Made by a program: the position numbers and the translations under genes
Shown: piece after piece, positions 25,214 to 33,331 of the stretch
Position numbering within the stretch: position 1 is the stretch's first letter
Layout: every line of letters begins with the position of its first letter
Origin: Mesorhizobium sp. 65-26
GTDB lineage: Bacteria; Pseudomonadota; Alphaproteobacteria; Rhizobiales; Rhizobiaceae
DNA length: 64,000 nucleotides
Direction of reading: 5' to 3'
Assembly (NCBI GenBank): GCA_001899205.1
Contig: MKVL01000010.1
Coordinates: 988,738 to 1,052,737 of the forward strand
Notes under the pieces: generated by a model
What the model was told of the DNA's origin: nothing
Databases searched by the model: none
What the model saw: the letters and a program-made list of their open reading frames with translations, nothing else

Positions 25214-26608
25214 TCATCGTCCCATGGCGGCGCCGAGGGCGGCGAAGATGCGGTCGTCATCGCATTGCGCGACGTTGAAGCGCATGAAGCGGTCGGCATG
25301 GCCGGAGAGGCTGAAAGCGTTGCCCGGCGCAAGCACGACATTGGCGGCCAGCGCCTTGCGGGCGATCTCCGCCGCGTCGATCCCGTCGGGCAAGCTGCAC
25401 CACAGGAACATGCCGGTCGGTTGCTCGATCCAGGGGACGATGCCCAATGCCTCGAGGCGAGGGGCCGTTTCGGCCATGGCGCGCGCCAGGCGTGCCCGCA
25501 GCGCCTCGACATGCTTGCGGTAGCTGCCGTCCCTCAGCAAGGCCAGGACCAGTTCGGAAGCAAGCCTGCCGCCGCCGAAGGATGTCGCGATCCTGAGGTC
25601 GGCGAGGCCGTCGATCCAGCCATGCGGCGCTGCGATGAAGCCGCAGCGTATCGAGGCCGACAGTGTCTTCGAGAAGGAACCTATGTGGACGACTCGCTCC
25701 AGCCCGTCGAAGGCCGCGAGCCTCGGCGCGGGGCTGTGCTCGAAATCGGCGAAGATGTCGTCCTCGACAATGGTGAGCCCGTGCTGGTCGGCGAGCTTGA
25801 GCAAGCGGTGCGCGGTGAGCGGCGAGAGCACCGCGCCCGTCGGATTGTGGAGCGCGGAATTGGTGATGTAGAGGCGCGGCCGGTGTTCCGCGAGCGCCCG
25901 GGCGAACTGCTCGATGTCGGGCCCCGTCGGTGTGTAGGGTACGCCGACCACCTTGGCGCGATGCGCGCGCAGCAGCGCGTGGAAATTGAAATAGCATGGG
26001 TCGTCGACAAGCACGGCATCGCCGGGTTCGAGAAGGAACCGGCACAGGAGGTCGATGGCCTGCGTTCCGGATTCCGTCAGCATGATCTGTTCTGGGGAGG
26101 CCTCGATGCCGTGTTCCGCCATGCGCCGGGCGAGCAATTGCCTGAGCGCCGGCAGGCCGAGCGGCGTGGCGTAGTCGGCGAGCATGGCCTCGTCCGCGCG
26201 CGCCGCCGCTCGCAGCGCCCGGCGCATCGCCGCTTCCGGCATCCATGACGCCGGTAACCAGCCGCAGCCGGGCTTGAGCACTTCCTCACCGGCTTCGAGC
26301 GACTGGCGCGATATCCAGAGAGGATCGACTGCCCGATCGAGGCGAGGCGCGATCTCGGCCAGTGACAACGGCGCGAGCGGGCCGGCCGCGTAGAAGCCGG
26401 AACCGGGGCGCGAGCGGATGGCGCCCTCGGCCGCGAGCCGTTCGTATGCTTCGACGACGGTCGATTTGGAGACGTTCATCGTGCCTGCGAAGGCGCGGAT
26501 CGAAGGCAGGCGCGCGCCCGGCGTCAACACGCGTGCGGCGATCCTCTGGCGGATCTCGGCCATCACGCTTTCGACGAGCGTGCCGTTGCGTTCCGTCGAT
26601 GCATCCAT
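25214..26608 (-). CDS. MocR-type regulator: GntR helix-turn-helix fused to aminotransferase domain
   Basis: The 464-residue protein has a GntR winged helix at residues 10-75 (RLPSIRAFAGTMNVSKSTVVEAYERLAAEGAI) and a fold-type I aminotransferase domain from about 100. PLP-binding residues are visible: NPTGAV (255-260), DD at 283-284 and the Schiff-base Lys314 in GSFSKTLSASIRCGF. MocR proteins sense PLP or amino-compounds and usually control a divergent neighbour, here an EamA exporter. ATG 26608 has GAGG 8 bases upstream; longer starts at 26629 and 26767 lack one. Confidence 0.88.
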   Translation of the reverse strand: MDASTERNGTLVESVMAEIRQRIAARVLTPGARLPSIRAFAGTMNVSKSTVVEAYERLAAEGAIRSRPGSGFYAAGPLAPLSLAEIAPRLDRAVDPLWISRQSLEAGEEVLKPGCGWLPASWMPEAAMRRALRAAARADEAMLADYATPLGLPALRQLLARRMAEHGIEASPEQIMLTESGTQAIDLLCRFLLEPGDAVLVDDPCYFNFHALLRAHRAKVVGVPYTPTGPDIEQFARALAEHRPRLYITNSALHNPTGAVLSPLTAHRLLKLADQHGLTIVEDDIFADFEHSPAPRLAAFDGLERVVHIGSFSKTLSASIRCGFIAAPHGWIDGLADLRIATSFGGGRLASELVLALLRDGSYRKHVEALRARLARAMAETAPRLEALGIVPWIEQPTGMFLWCSLPDGIDAAEIARKALAANVVLAPGNAFSLSGHADRFMRFNVAQCDDDRIFAALGAAMGR

Positions 26609-26718
26609 CTGTACTGCCTCGGGTAGCATAACAGTTTTGGAGAATTGTACTCTGCTGTCTCTGGCCGTGCCAAGGGTGGGCGGATAACTGTCTGGCGGAA
26701 AATGGAGCGCGCTTCGAC

Positions 26719-27666
26719 ATGACGGTGAGAGAATTCCAGGGCGAGACGCCGTTGCCGCCGCAATCACGCAGGGATCCGCAAGGCGGCAAGGCGGCCCGGC
26801 AAGGCGGAGGCGCCGTGAGCGGCTGGCTCAATGGCTTCATCGGCGTGCTGATCTTCAGCGGCTCGCTGCCGGCGACGCGGGTGGCGGTGATGGCGCTTGA
26901 CCCCATCTTCCTGACGGCGGCGCGCGCGGCCATCGCCGGCGTGCTCGGCCTCGCCATGCTGCTCCTGTTCCGCGAGAAGAGGCCGGAGCGTTCCGACCTC
27001 TTGTCGCTCGTCGTCATCGCTCTCGGCGTGGTCGTCGGCTTTCCCTTGCTTACAGCGCTTGCGCTGAAGCACATCACTTCGGCCCATTCGATCGTCTTCA
27101 TCGGCCTGCTGCCGCTGGCGACCGCTATCTTCGGCGTGCTGCGCGGCGGCGACAGGCCGCGCCCGGCCTTCTGGCTGTTCTCGTGCCTCGGCAGTGCGCT
27201 GGTCGCGGGGTATGCCTTGGCGCAGGGGCTGAGTGCTTCGCCCGTCGGCGACGCGCTGATGCTCGCCGCGGTCATCGTGTGCGGACTGGGCTATGCCGAG
27301 GGAGCCGTGCTGGCGCGCAGGCTGGGCGGCTGGCAGGTGATCTGCTGGGCGCTGGTGCTGTCGCTGCCGGTGATGCTGGCGCTGACACTCATCACCATGC
27401 CCCGGTCCCTTGCCGGCGTCGGCTCCGGCGCATGGATCGGCCTGGCCTACGTCTCGCTGTTCAGCATGCTGATCGGCTTCATCTTCTGGTATCGCGGCCT
27501 GGCCCAGGGCGGCATCGCGGCGGTCGGGCAGTTACAGCTGCTGCAACCCTTTTTCGGCCTGGCCCTGGCGGCAACGCTGCTGGGCGAGCAGGTCAGTCCG
27601 CTGATGATCGTGGTCACGCTCGGCGTGGTGGCATGTGTGTTCGGCGCCAAGAAGTTCGCGCGCTAG
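26719..27666 (+). CDS. EamA/DMT family exporter
   Basis: The 315-residue protein has ten predicted membrane helices in two EamA repeats (LDPIFLTAARAAIAGVLGLA in the first and LFSMLIGFIFWYRGLAQGGI in the second). These carriers export amino acids or related metabolites. A hydrophilic N-terminal tail of about 34 residues precedes the first helix; an internal GTG at 26815 could be the true start. It is divergent from the MocR regulator, with 110 bases between them, and is probably its target. Confidence 0.85.
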   Translation: MTVREFQGETPLPPQSRRDPQGGKAARQGGGAVSGWLNGFIGVLIFSGSLPATRVAVMALDPIFLTAARAAIAGVLGLAMLLLFREKRPERSDLLSLVVIALGVVVGFPLLTALALKHITSAHSIVFIGLLPLATAIFGVLRGGDRPRPAFWLFSCLGSALVAGYALAQGLSASPVGDALMLAAVIVCGLGYAEGAVLARRLGGWQVICWALVLSLPVMLALTLITMPRSLAGVGSGAWIGLAYVSLFSMLIGFIFWYRGLAQGGIAAVGQLQLLQPFFGLALAATLLGEQVSPLMIVVTLGVVACVFGAKKFAR

Positions 27667-27726
27667 AGAGGGGCTCGAAGAGCCGTCGGCCGCCAGGGCG
27701 GAAGGCGATGCCACCGGCGGCCGCTT

Positions 27727-27774
27727 GCCGGCAAAAGGTGTGCTGCCGTGAGACCGAACACCTTTCTCGCCGGC
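27727..27774. terminator. Strong stem-loop between convergent genes
   Basis: Nested perfect arms are GCCGGC (27727-27732 and 27769-27774) and AAAGGTGT / ACACCTTT (27734-27741 and 27758-27765). The stem lies between the EamA gene and the ABC binding-protein gene, which converge. There is no T-run, so it may stop transcription from both sides with Rho or be a repeat. Confidence 0.45.
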
Positions 27775-27793
27775 TAGCGTAATCCGGGATCGC

Positions 27794-28615
27794 CTAGAGT
27801 TCAGGCATCGGCGGCAGCTTCTCAAGCGGGAAGCCGAACCATTTCTCGTTTATCTTCGACAGTTCGCCGTTCGCCACGATCTTCTCGATGAACGTGTTGG
27901 CGTAGTCGCGCAATTCGGTATCGGCCTTGCGGAAAGCCATGCCGTTCGCCTGTTGATTAAGCAGGATCTTGGGCTCGATGTTGAGCTGCGGGAAGGACTT
28001 CGTCAGATGAGCGAGGACGACGGTGCTGGCGCCGAGCGCCTGGGTCTGGCCGGAGATCAGCGCCTGGATGGATGTCGCGTCGTCGTCGAAGATCTTGATC
28101 GGCGTTCCCTGCGGGGCGACCGCTTCGAGAGCCGCCTGCTCCGTGGAGGCGCGGGAGACGCTGATGGTCACGGATTTCAGATCTTCCGGCGTCTTGATCT
28201 CAAGGCTCTTGGGCGCCAGCACGGAGATCGTCAGCGTGCTGTAGGGATTTGAGTACAGGACCTGCTTGGCGCGCGGCGCGGTGATGCCGAGCGTGGCGAT
28301 CAGCACGTCGACCTTGTTGGTCAGGAGGTAGGGAATGCGGTTGGGACCGGTCACGGGAACCAGTTCGAGCTGCACGCCCAAGGAGTCGGCCAGCGCCTTG
28401 GCTACGTCGGCGTCATAGCCTTCGGGTTGCTGCTGGGCGTCGATGCCGCCAAAGGGCGGATAGTCGGTCATGACGCCGACGGTCAGCTTGCCCCGCGCCT
28501 TGATCTCGTCGGGCGTTGCGGCCTGGGCGGAGGTAGCGCCGACCGAAGCGGCGACAAGGCCGGCCAGGGCCAGGGCGCCGAAGCCACGACGGCTTATGGA
28601 CTTGAATATTGACAT
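27794..28615 (-). CDS. ABC transporter substrate-binding protein, amino-acid type
   Basis: The 273-residue protein belongs to the SBP_bac_3 family (LTVGVMTDYPPFGGIDAQQQPEGYDADVAKALADSLGVQLELVPV). Its export signal MSIFKSISRRGFGALALAGL contains a twin-arginine SRRGF pattern, so Tat export is possible. ATG 28615 is preceded by GAGGAG at 10 bases; an in-frame start at 28663 would overlap the permease stop. It captures a polar amino acid or related anion in the periplasm. It is last in an operon with two permeases and an RraA-like gene. Confidence 0.9.
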   Translation of the reverse strand: MSIFKSISRRGFGALALAGLVAASVGATSAQAATPDEIKARGKLTVGVMTDYPPFGGIDAQQQPEGYDADVAKALADSLGVQLELVPVTGPNRIPYLLTNKVDVLIATLGITAPRAKQVLYSNPYSTLTISVLAPKSLEIKTPEDLKSVTISVSRASTEQAALEAVAPQGTPIKIFDDDATSIQALISGQTQALGASTVVLAHLTKSFPQLNIEPKILLNQQANGMAFRKADTELRDYANTFIEKIVANGELSKINEKWFGFPLEKLPPMPEL

Positions 28616-28659
28616 GCGACGTTCTCCTCTGAGGTTGTTGCTGTATTCCGTCGGCACCT

Positions 28660-29310
28660 TCAACGTGTGCCGACGCGGAGCTTCTGCTCCAATCTCCTGC
28701 CGTAGGCCGATAGCGGGCGGCAGATGGCGTAGTAGACGAGCGCCGTGACGGCGAAGATCGTGAAGGCCCGGAAGGTGGCGTTGTTGACGATCTGCGCTGC
28801 GCGCGTCAGTTCGACGAAGCCGATGATCGAGGTCAGCGAGGTGCCCTTGACCAGTTCAACGAGGAACCCGATGGTCGGCGGGATCGCGATCTTCACGGCC
28901 TGTGGCGCGATGACGAGCGCCATCGTCGGGACGTAGCGGAGCCCGAGCGAGGTCGAGGCTTCCCATTGGCCGCTGGGCACGTCCTCGAGCGCGCCGCGCC
29001 AGATCTCGCCGAGGAATGCGCTTGCATTCAAGGAAAGGCCAATGGCCGCCGCCGCCCAGGGTTCCACCGACCAGCCGAACAAGCCGGGGACGAAGAAGGC
29101 GAGAAAAAGCTGCATCAGCAGCGGCGTACCCTGGAACACCTTGATGTAGCCGGTCGCTACCAGCCGCACCCATTTGCGTTTGCTGGTTCGGGCCAGCGCG
29201 ATCAACGCGCCGCCGAGGCCGCCGCCCAGGAAGGCGACGAGGGATAGCAGCACGGTCCATCGCGCCGCCATGACGATGAAGAGAAGGTCGGCTGTCTCGG
29301 GCGCGCGCAT
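28660..29310 (-). CDS. Amino-acid ABC transporter permease
   Basis: The 216-residue protein is a HisM/HisQ-type permease with about five helices. It has the family EAA loop GQWEASTSLGLRYVPTMALVIAPQAVKIAIPP and an N-terminal LARTSKRKWVRLVATGYIKVFQGTPLLMQL block. It pairs with the permease 5 bases upstream to form the membrane channel. No ATP-binding subunit is encoded in this operon. Confidence 0.92.
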   Translation of the reverse strand: MRAPETADLLFIVMAARWTVLLSLVAFLGGGLGGALIALARTSKRKWVRLVATGYIKVFQGTPLLMQLFLAFFVPGLFGWSVEPWAAAAIGLSLNASAFLGEIWRGALEDVPSGQWEASTSLGLRYVPTMALVIAPQAVKIAIPPTIGFLVELVKGTSLTSIIGFVELTRAAQIVNNATFRAFTIFAVTALVYYAICRPLSAYGRRLEQKLRVGTR

Positions 29311-29315
29311 GTCGT

Positions 29316-29984
29316 CTACCGAGCCGGCTTGCTCAGGAACGCGCGCTCGACCCCGGCGAACACGATCCAGAAGAACGTCGACAGGCAGAGATAGAGCAAC
29401 GTGACGACGAAATAGATCTCGAAGCTGCGGAAGCTGCGTGACTGGATGTTGCTTGCCACGGCCGTCAGTTCGTTGGCGGCGATCACTGAGCAGACGCTGG
29501 TGTTGAGCAGCAGCATGATGAACAGGCTGGTGAGCGAGGGGTAGACCGCCTGTATCGCCGGCTTCAGGACGATGAGGCGGAAAATCTGCAGCGGCCGCAG
29601 GCCGAGAGCCTTGCCGGCCTCGATCTGTCCCTTGTGGATGCTTTCGATGCCGGCGCGAATGATTTCAATGCCGTAGGCCGCGACGTTGACGACCAGCGCA
29701 AGCAGGGCCGCCACATTGGAAGACAGTTTCAACCCCAGGGCCGGCAGGCCGAAGAAGACGACGAAGATTTGAATGAGAAGGGGCGTGTTGCGGATCAGCT
29801 CGATGTATTCGGTGATGATCCAGCGCAGCCATCGCGGCCCGGACGTCCTGCCCAGCGCCCCAAGGATCGACACCGCCAGACCCAGGACCATCGCCGACGC
29901 CGACAGGATCAGCGTATCGACCAGAGCCTGCAGCAGCTCTGGCCAGGCAGCGAAAACGTCGGTGAAGTCGAACTCATAACTCAT
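29316..29984 (-). CDS. Amino-acid ABC transporter permease
   Basis: The 222-residue protein is the second HisM/HisQ-type permease, with RNTPLLIQIFVVFFGLPALG and the EAA loop KGQIEAGKALGLRPLQIFRLIVLKPAI. It probably forms a heterodimer with the following permease. It starts 30 bases after the RraA-like gene and is transcribed leftward with it. Confidence 0.92.
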   Translation of the reverse strand: MSYEFDFTDVFAAWPELLQALVDTLILSASAMVLGLAVSILGALGRTSGPRWLRWIITEYIELIRNTPLLIQIFVVFFGLPALGLKLSSNVAALLALVVNVAAYGIEIIRAGIESIHKGQIEAGKALGLRPLQIFRLIVLKPAIQAVYPSLTSLFIMLLLNTSVCSVIAANELTAVASNIQSRSFRSFEIYFVVTLLYLCLSTFFWIVFAGVERAFLSKPAR

Positions 29985-30014
29985 CCGGCGCGGGTCCGAA
30001 GGCAGGTGCCGGGA

Positions 30015-30698
30015 TCACAGCACATGGAACTTCTCGTAGGCCTCGAACAGACCCATTCCGTTGCGCACGGCATCGCGGAACTCATCCTCCTTGCCGGCCT
30101 TGTCCAGGGCTTCGGCAAGCACCTCGTCGGCCAGCCCAGCCGGCACCACGGCCACGCCGTCCTGATCGGCCACGATCACGTCGCCGGGCTCGATCGTTAC
30201 GTCGTCGATCTCGACGCGGACGTCGAAGGCGACGACCTTCTGGCGATTGAAGCTGTCGTAGGGGGAGGTCGAGCGCGAGAAGACCGGGAAACCCATGGCT
30301 TCCATCTGGGCGATGTCGCGCACGGCGCCATCGGTGACGATGCCCGTCGCGCCGCGCTGCATGGCCGCGGTGGTGAGAAGCTCGCCCCAGATGCCCGCCC
30401 GCGACGAGTTCCCGGTGGCGCAGATGACGCATTCGCCGGGGCGCAGGCTGTCGATCGCCTTGAGTTCAAGGTCATAGGTGGAGGGATCGTCATGGGCGAA
30501 ATCCACCCAGAGCAGGGTCTTCGCCAGGCCGATGACAGGCTCGCGCGTGGTGCGCGCCATGATGCCGGGACGCAAGGCCTGGCGCCTCAGACCCTTGGTA
30601 TCGAGGATGTCGAGGACAAGGGCGACGTTGACGCGCCCGGACGCTTTCAGCCACGCCTCCGCGGATGATCTGGACAGCTTTGCGGCAGGTGCACTCAC
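30015..30698 (-). CDS. RraA family protein, possible 4-hydroxy-4-methyl-2-oxoglutarate/oxaloacetate aldolase-type lyase
   Basis: The 227-residue protein is an RraA/HMG-aldolase fold. It contains GNSSRAGIWGELLTTAAMQRG followed by TDGAVRD, the Arg-Asp pair that binds metal and substrate in the lyase branch. It starts with GTG 30698 behind AAAGGAG. Proteins of this branch cleave 4-carboxy-4-hydroxy-2-oxo acids; the RNase E inhibitor function of E. coli RraA is less likely. It heads an operon with an amino-acid-type importer, so it may act on the imported compound. The IclR gene is divergent. Confidence 0.75.
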   Translation of the reverse strand: MSAPAAKLSRSSAEAWLKASGRVNVALVLDILDTKGLRRQALRPGIMARTTREPVIGLAKTLLWVDFAHDDPSTYDLELKAIDSLRPGECVICATGNSSRAGIWGELLTTAAMQRGATGIVTDGAVRDIAQMEAMGFPVFSRSTSPYDSFNRQKVVAFDVRVEIDDVTIEPGDVIVADQDGVAVVPAGLADEVLAEALDKAGKEDEFRDAVRNGMGLFEAYEKFHVL

Positions 30699-30796
30699 GA
30701 TGTCTCCTTTCTGCGGAAACGGCCCGCAGGGGTGGCTGGATGAAGCTATTGACAGGTCGAAAAAATCACCGGCAAGGTTCCGTGTAAAGAAACGAC

Positions 30797-30815
30797 TTTT
30801 TCGCCTGGCGAAAAA
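30797..30815. promoter_or_regulatory. Operator-like palindrome before the IclR gene
   Basis: TTTTTCGCCTGGCGAAAAA is a perfect 9-bp inverted repeat around one T. It ends a few bases before the AAAAGGAGG Shine-Dalgarno site of the IclR gene. A related TCGAAAAAA half-site occurs at 30758-30766. The layout suits an IclR-type operator acting on both divergent genes. Confidence 0.55.
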
Positions 30816-30829
30816 AGGAGGCCTGTTCC

Positions 30830-31600
30830 ATGACGCTGCCCGAGGGCGACTACATCGTCGCGCCCGTCTACAAGGCGATCAAAGTGCTGGAGTTCGTCGC
30901 CGAGAGCGGACGGGATGTGTCGCTGACCGAAGTGGCGAATGCCCTGGGCATGCCCAAGACGACCGTGTTCCGCTACCTGCAGACCTTGAGCGCCACCATG
31001 TTCCTGTCTCACGACGCCGCGCGCGACCGCTATGGCGTCGGCCTGCGGTTCCGTGGCCTGGCGCGTGCCGACAACAGCATGCATCGCCTGCGGCGGGTCG
31101 CCGTCCCAGTGATGAGGGAACTCAACCAGACCTTCAACGAGACCATCAACCTCGCCATCGAGTCGGATGGCGAGATCGTCTACATCGAGATCATGGAATC
31201 GACGCGGACGCTGCGCATGCAGGCCCGGGTCGGCAGCCGGAACCCGCTACACACGACCGCGCTGGGCAAGGCGATCTTGGCGCATCTGCGCGAAAACGAG
31301 CGGGACGCGCTTCTCGCCAGGAGGCTCTCCGAGCAGACCTATCGCTCCATCGTCGATTCGAAGATCCTGCGCCGGCAGCTCAAGGAGGTTCGCACGCGCG
31401 GATATGCCATAGAGATCGGCGAGAACGAGGAAAGCGCCATGTGCATCGGCGTCGCCATACTCGACGATCTGTCCTATCCCATCGCCGCCATCAGCCTGTC
31501 CGCGCCGGAACAGCGCCAGACCGCCGAATTGATCGACAGCGCCAGCGCCGCGCTCATCGAGGCCGGGCGCAAGATCGCCGAGCAGATGGCCGGGGGATAG
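30830..31600 (+). CDS. IclR family transcriptional regulator
   Basis: The 256-residue protein has an N-terminal winged helix (APVYKAIKVLEFVAESGRDVSLTEVANALGMPKTTVFRYLQTL, residues about 10-52) and a C-terminal IclR effector domain with RNPLHTTALGKAILAHL and IGVAILDDLSYPIAAISLSAPE. AAAAGGAGG stands 7 bases before the ATG. It is divergent from the RraA/ABC operon and probably regulates it in response to the transported compound. Confidence 0.9.
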   Translation: MTLPEGDYIVAPVYKAIKVLEFVAESGRDVSLTEVANALGMPKTTVFRYLQTLSATMFLSHDAARDRYGVGLRFRGLARADNSMHRLRRVAVPVMRELNQTFNETINLAIESDGEIVYIEIMESTRTLRMQARVGSRNPLHTTALGKAILAHLRENERDALLARRLSEQTYRSIVDSKILRRQLKEVRTRGYAIEIGENEESAMCIGVAILDDLSYPIAAISLSAPEQRQTAELIDSASAALIEAGRKIAEQMAGG

Positions 31601-31617
31601 CGATCCAGACGGTTCGT

Positions 31618-32661
31618 CTAGGAGAACTTCGTCACCACGCCGATGCCGATGCCTTCGAAGCCGCCCATGGCCATCAGCGCGGCCGGTGCTTCCTCCAGGC
31701 TGACCTTCCTGCCGACCAGCAGTTCGGGTTTCAGCTTGCCGGTGCGGATCATGTCCATCATCGCCTGGTAGCGGAAGGCCTGCATGCCGTGGCTGCCGCG
31801 GATTTCCAGCTCGAAGGCGATCACCTTGCTCATCGGCACCGCCGCCTTGGCGTGCTCGCCCAGCATCAGGCCGACCTGCACGTGGCGTCCGCGACGACGC
31901 AGGTTCGAGATCGAATTGTAGCAGGTCGTCGGGTGGCCCAGCGCATCGATGGACATATGCGCACCGCCATTGGTGATCTGCTTCACTGCCTTGACGACGT
32001 TGGGCGTCTGCGAGGCGTTGATGGTGGCCACCGCGCCGATCTTGCGGGCGAAGTCGAGCTTCTCGTCGGTGAGGTCGATGGCCACGACGTTGGCGCCCAT
32101 GGCGCTGGCGATCATGATGGCGGAGAGGCCGACGCCGCCGCAGCCATGCACCGCAACCCATTCGCCCGGGGTCACCCGGCCCTGGTCGACCACGGCGCGG
32201 AACGACGTGACGAAGCGGCAGCCGAGGCTGGCGGCGGTTGCGAAATCCATCTCTTCCGGCAGCCTCACCAGATTGGTGTCGGCATGGTCGATGGCGACAT
32301 ATTCGGCGTAGGAGCCCCAGGCGGTGAAGCCGGGCTGGAACTGGTGTTCGCAAACCTGGTGATTGCCGGAGCTGCACTCGAAGCAATGGCCGCAGGCGGC
32401 GACGAAGGGCACGGTCACGCGGTCGCCGGCCTTCCAGCGGCTCACGCCCTTGCCAGCGGCGACTACCACGCCGGCCAGTTCATGGCCCGGCACATGCGGC
32501 AGAGTGATGTCGGGATCGTGCCCCATCCAGCCGTGCCAGTCGCTGCGGCAGAGCCCGGTCGCCTCGACCTTGATGACCACGCCGTCGCTCGCCGGCGTCG
32601 GGTCGGGAACGGTCTGGATCGTCGGCGCTTCACCGAATTTCTCGAAGACGACGGCTCTCAT
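31618..32661 (-). CDS. Zinc-dependent alcohol dehydrogenase (MDR family)
   Basis: The 347-residue protein has the catalytic zinc ligands Cys38, His60-Glu61 (GHELAG) and Cys148, the structural zinc set Cys90, Cys93, Cys96 and Cys104 ([15 protein letters not shown]), and the nucleotide loop GCGGVG at 173-178. It should oxidise an alcohol with NAD(P). The substrate is not clear from the sequence. It converges with the IclR gene and is not obviously part of an operon; the HxlR gene upstream is on the same strand. Confidence 0.9.
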   Translation of the reverse strand: MRAVVFEKFGEAPTIQTVPDPTPASDGVVIKVEATGLCRSDWHGWMGHDPDITLPHVPGHELAGVVVAAGKGVSRWKAGDRVTVPFVAACGHCFECSSGNHQVCEHQFQPGFTAWGSYAEYVAIDHADTNLVRLPEEMDFATAASLGCRFVTSFRAVVDQGRVTPGEWVAVHGCGGVGLSAIMIASAMGANVVAIDLTDEKLDFARKIGAVATINASQTPNVVKAVKQITNGGAHMSIDALGHPTTCYNSISNLRRRGRHVQVGLMLGEHAKAAVPMSKVIAFELEIRGSHGMQAFRYQAMMDMIRTGKLKPELLVGRKVSLEEAPAALMAMGGFEGIGIGVVTKFS

Positions 32662-32772
32662 CGCTCACTTCACCCTTGCCACGGACAAACCTTCGAAACG
32701 ATAGCCGATTCCCTTTGGCCTCATAGGGAAATCGATTCCGCCAGGGAGGGAGCGCAGGCCGGGCCTGGGTAC

Positions 32773-33234
32773 TTATCCGGTTTCGGTAACGCGAAAGTCG
32801 GCGAGGCGGGTCTCGCCGGGCGCCAGTTGCCGTCCGTCCTCGGCATGGACTTCCAGGCGTCTTATGGGGCGCCCGGTTCGCGTGTCCACCATGAAGGTAT
32901 AGGGCTCGCCCGGTCCCGAGAAATAGGTCTCGCCCCACTGGCGCAGCGCCACCAGCACGTAGAAGAGGCCGCGCCCCTTCTCGGTCAGGGCATATTCATT
33001 GTGGGCGCTGCCGTCGGGCGCCGGTACGATCTCGAGAATGCCATGGGCGACGAGGCTGCGCAGCCGCGCCGAAAGGATGTTCTTGGCCACGCCAAGGCTC
33101 TTTTGGAACTCACCGAAACGCCGCAAGCCATCGAAGGCGTCGCGCACGATCAGCAGCGACCACCAGTCGCCGATAGCGTCAAGCGGTCGCGCGATAAGAC
33201 AGTCCGCGCTCTGGTGGCTCGTTCTCTTCACCAT
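32773..33234 (-). CDS. HxlR-type winged-helix regulator
   Basis: The 153-residue protein has the HxlR domain at residues 10-110: CLIARPLDAIGDWWSLLIVRDAF followed by FQKSLGVAKNILSARLRSLVAHGILEI. HxlR proteins are dimeric repressors or activators that respond to aldehydes, redox state or drugs. It is divergent from an MFS transporter. The 97 bases between them hold two copies of a 17-bp operator-like motif, so it likely controls that transporter and itself. Confidence 0.88.
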   Translation of the reverse strand: MVKRTSHQSADCLIARPLDAIGDWWSLLIVRDAFDGLRRFGEFQKSLGVAKNILSARLRSLVAHGILEIVPAPDGSAHNEYALTEKGRGLFYVLVALRQWGETYFSGPGEPYTFMVDTRTGRPIRRLEVHAEDGRQLAPGETRLADFRVTETG

Positions 33235-33263
33235 GGCAATCGTTGGTCCAGTTGCGTCATTCC

Positions 33264-33280
33264 GGTTGCAAGATAAAACC
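33264..33280. promoter_or_regulatory. Operator-like motif, copy 1 (imperfect)
   Basis: GGTTGCAAGATAAAACC differs at three positions from the perfect palindrome at 33300-33316. It contains TTGCAA (33266-33271), which with TATTCC (33289-33294) at 17-base spacing forms a plausible rightward promoter. A repressor here would cover the -35 element. Confidence 0.55.
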
Positions 33281-33299
33281 TTCTCTCTTATTCCGCAAT

Positions 33300-33316
33300 G
33301 GTTTCAAGTTGAAACC
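33300..33316. promoter_or_regulatory. Operator-like motif, copy 2 (perfect palindrome)
   Basis: GGTTTCAAGTTGAAACC has 8-bp arms around one G. It lies 36 bases after copy 1 and 15 bases before the MFS start. Two copies with this spacing in a regulator/target gap are typical of a dimeric repressor. Confidence 0.6.
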
Positions 33317-33331
33317 GAGTCGGAGAGAAAG

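Noticed and set aside
30478-33276. A 932-codon plus-strand frame crossing the IclR, alcohol dehydrogenase and HxlR genes
   Set aside because: It runs across three well-supported genes in other frames and carries no motif.
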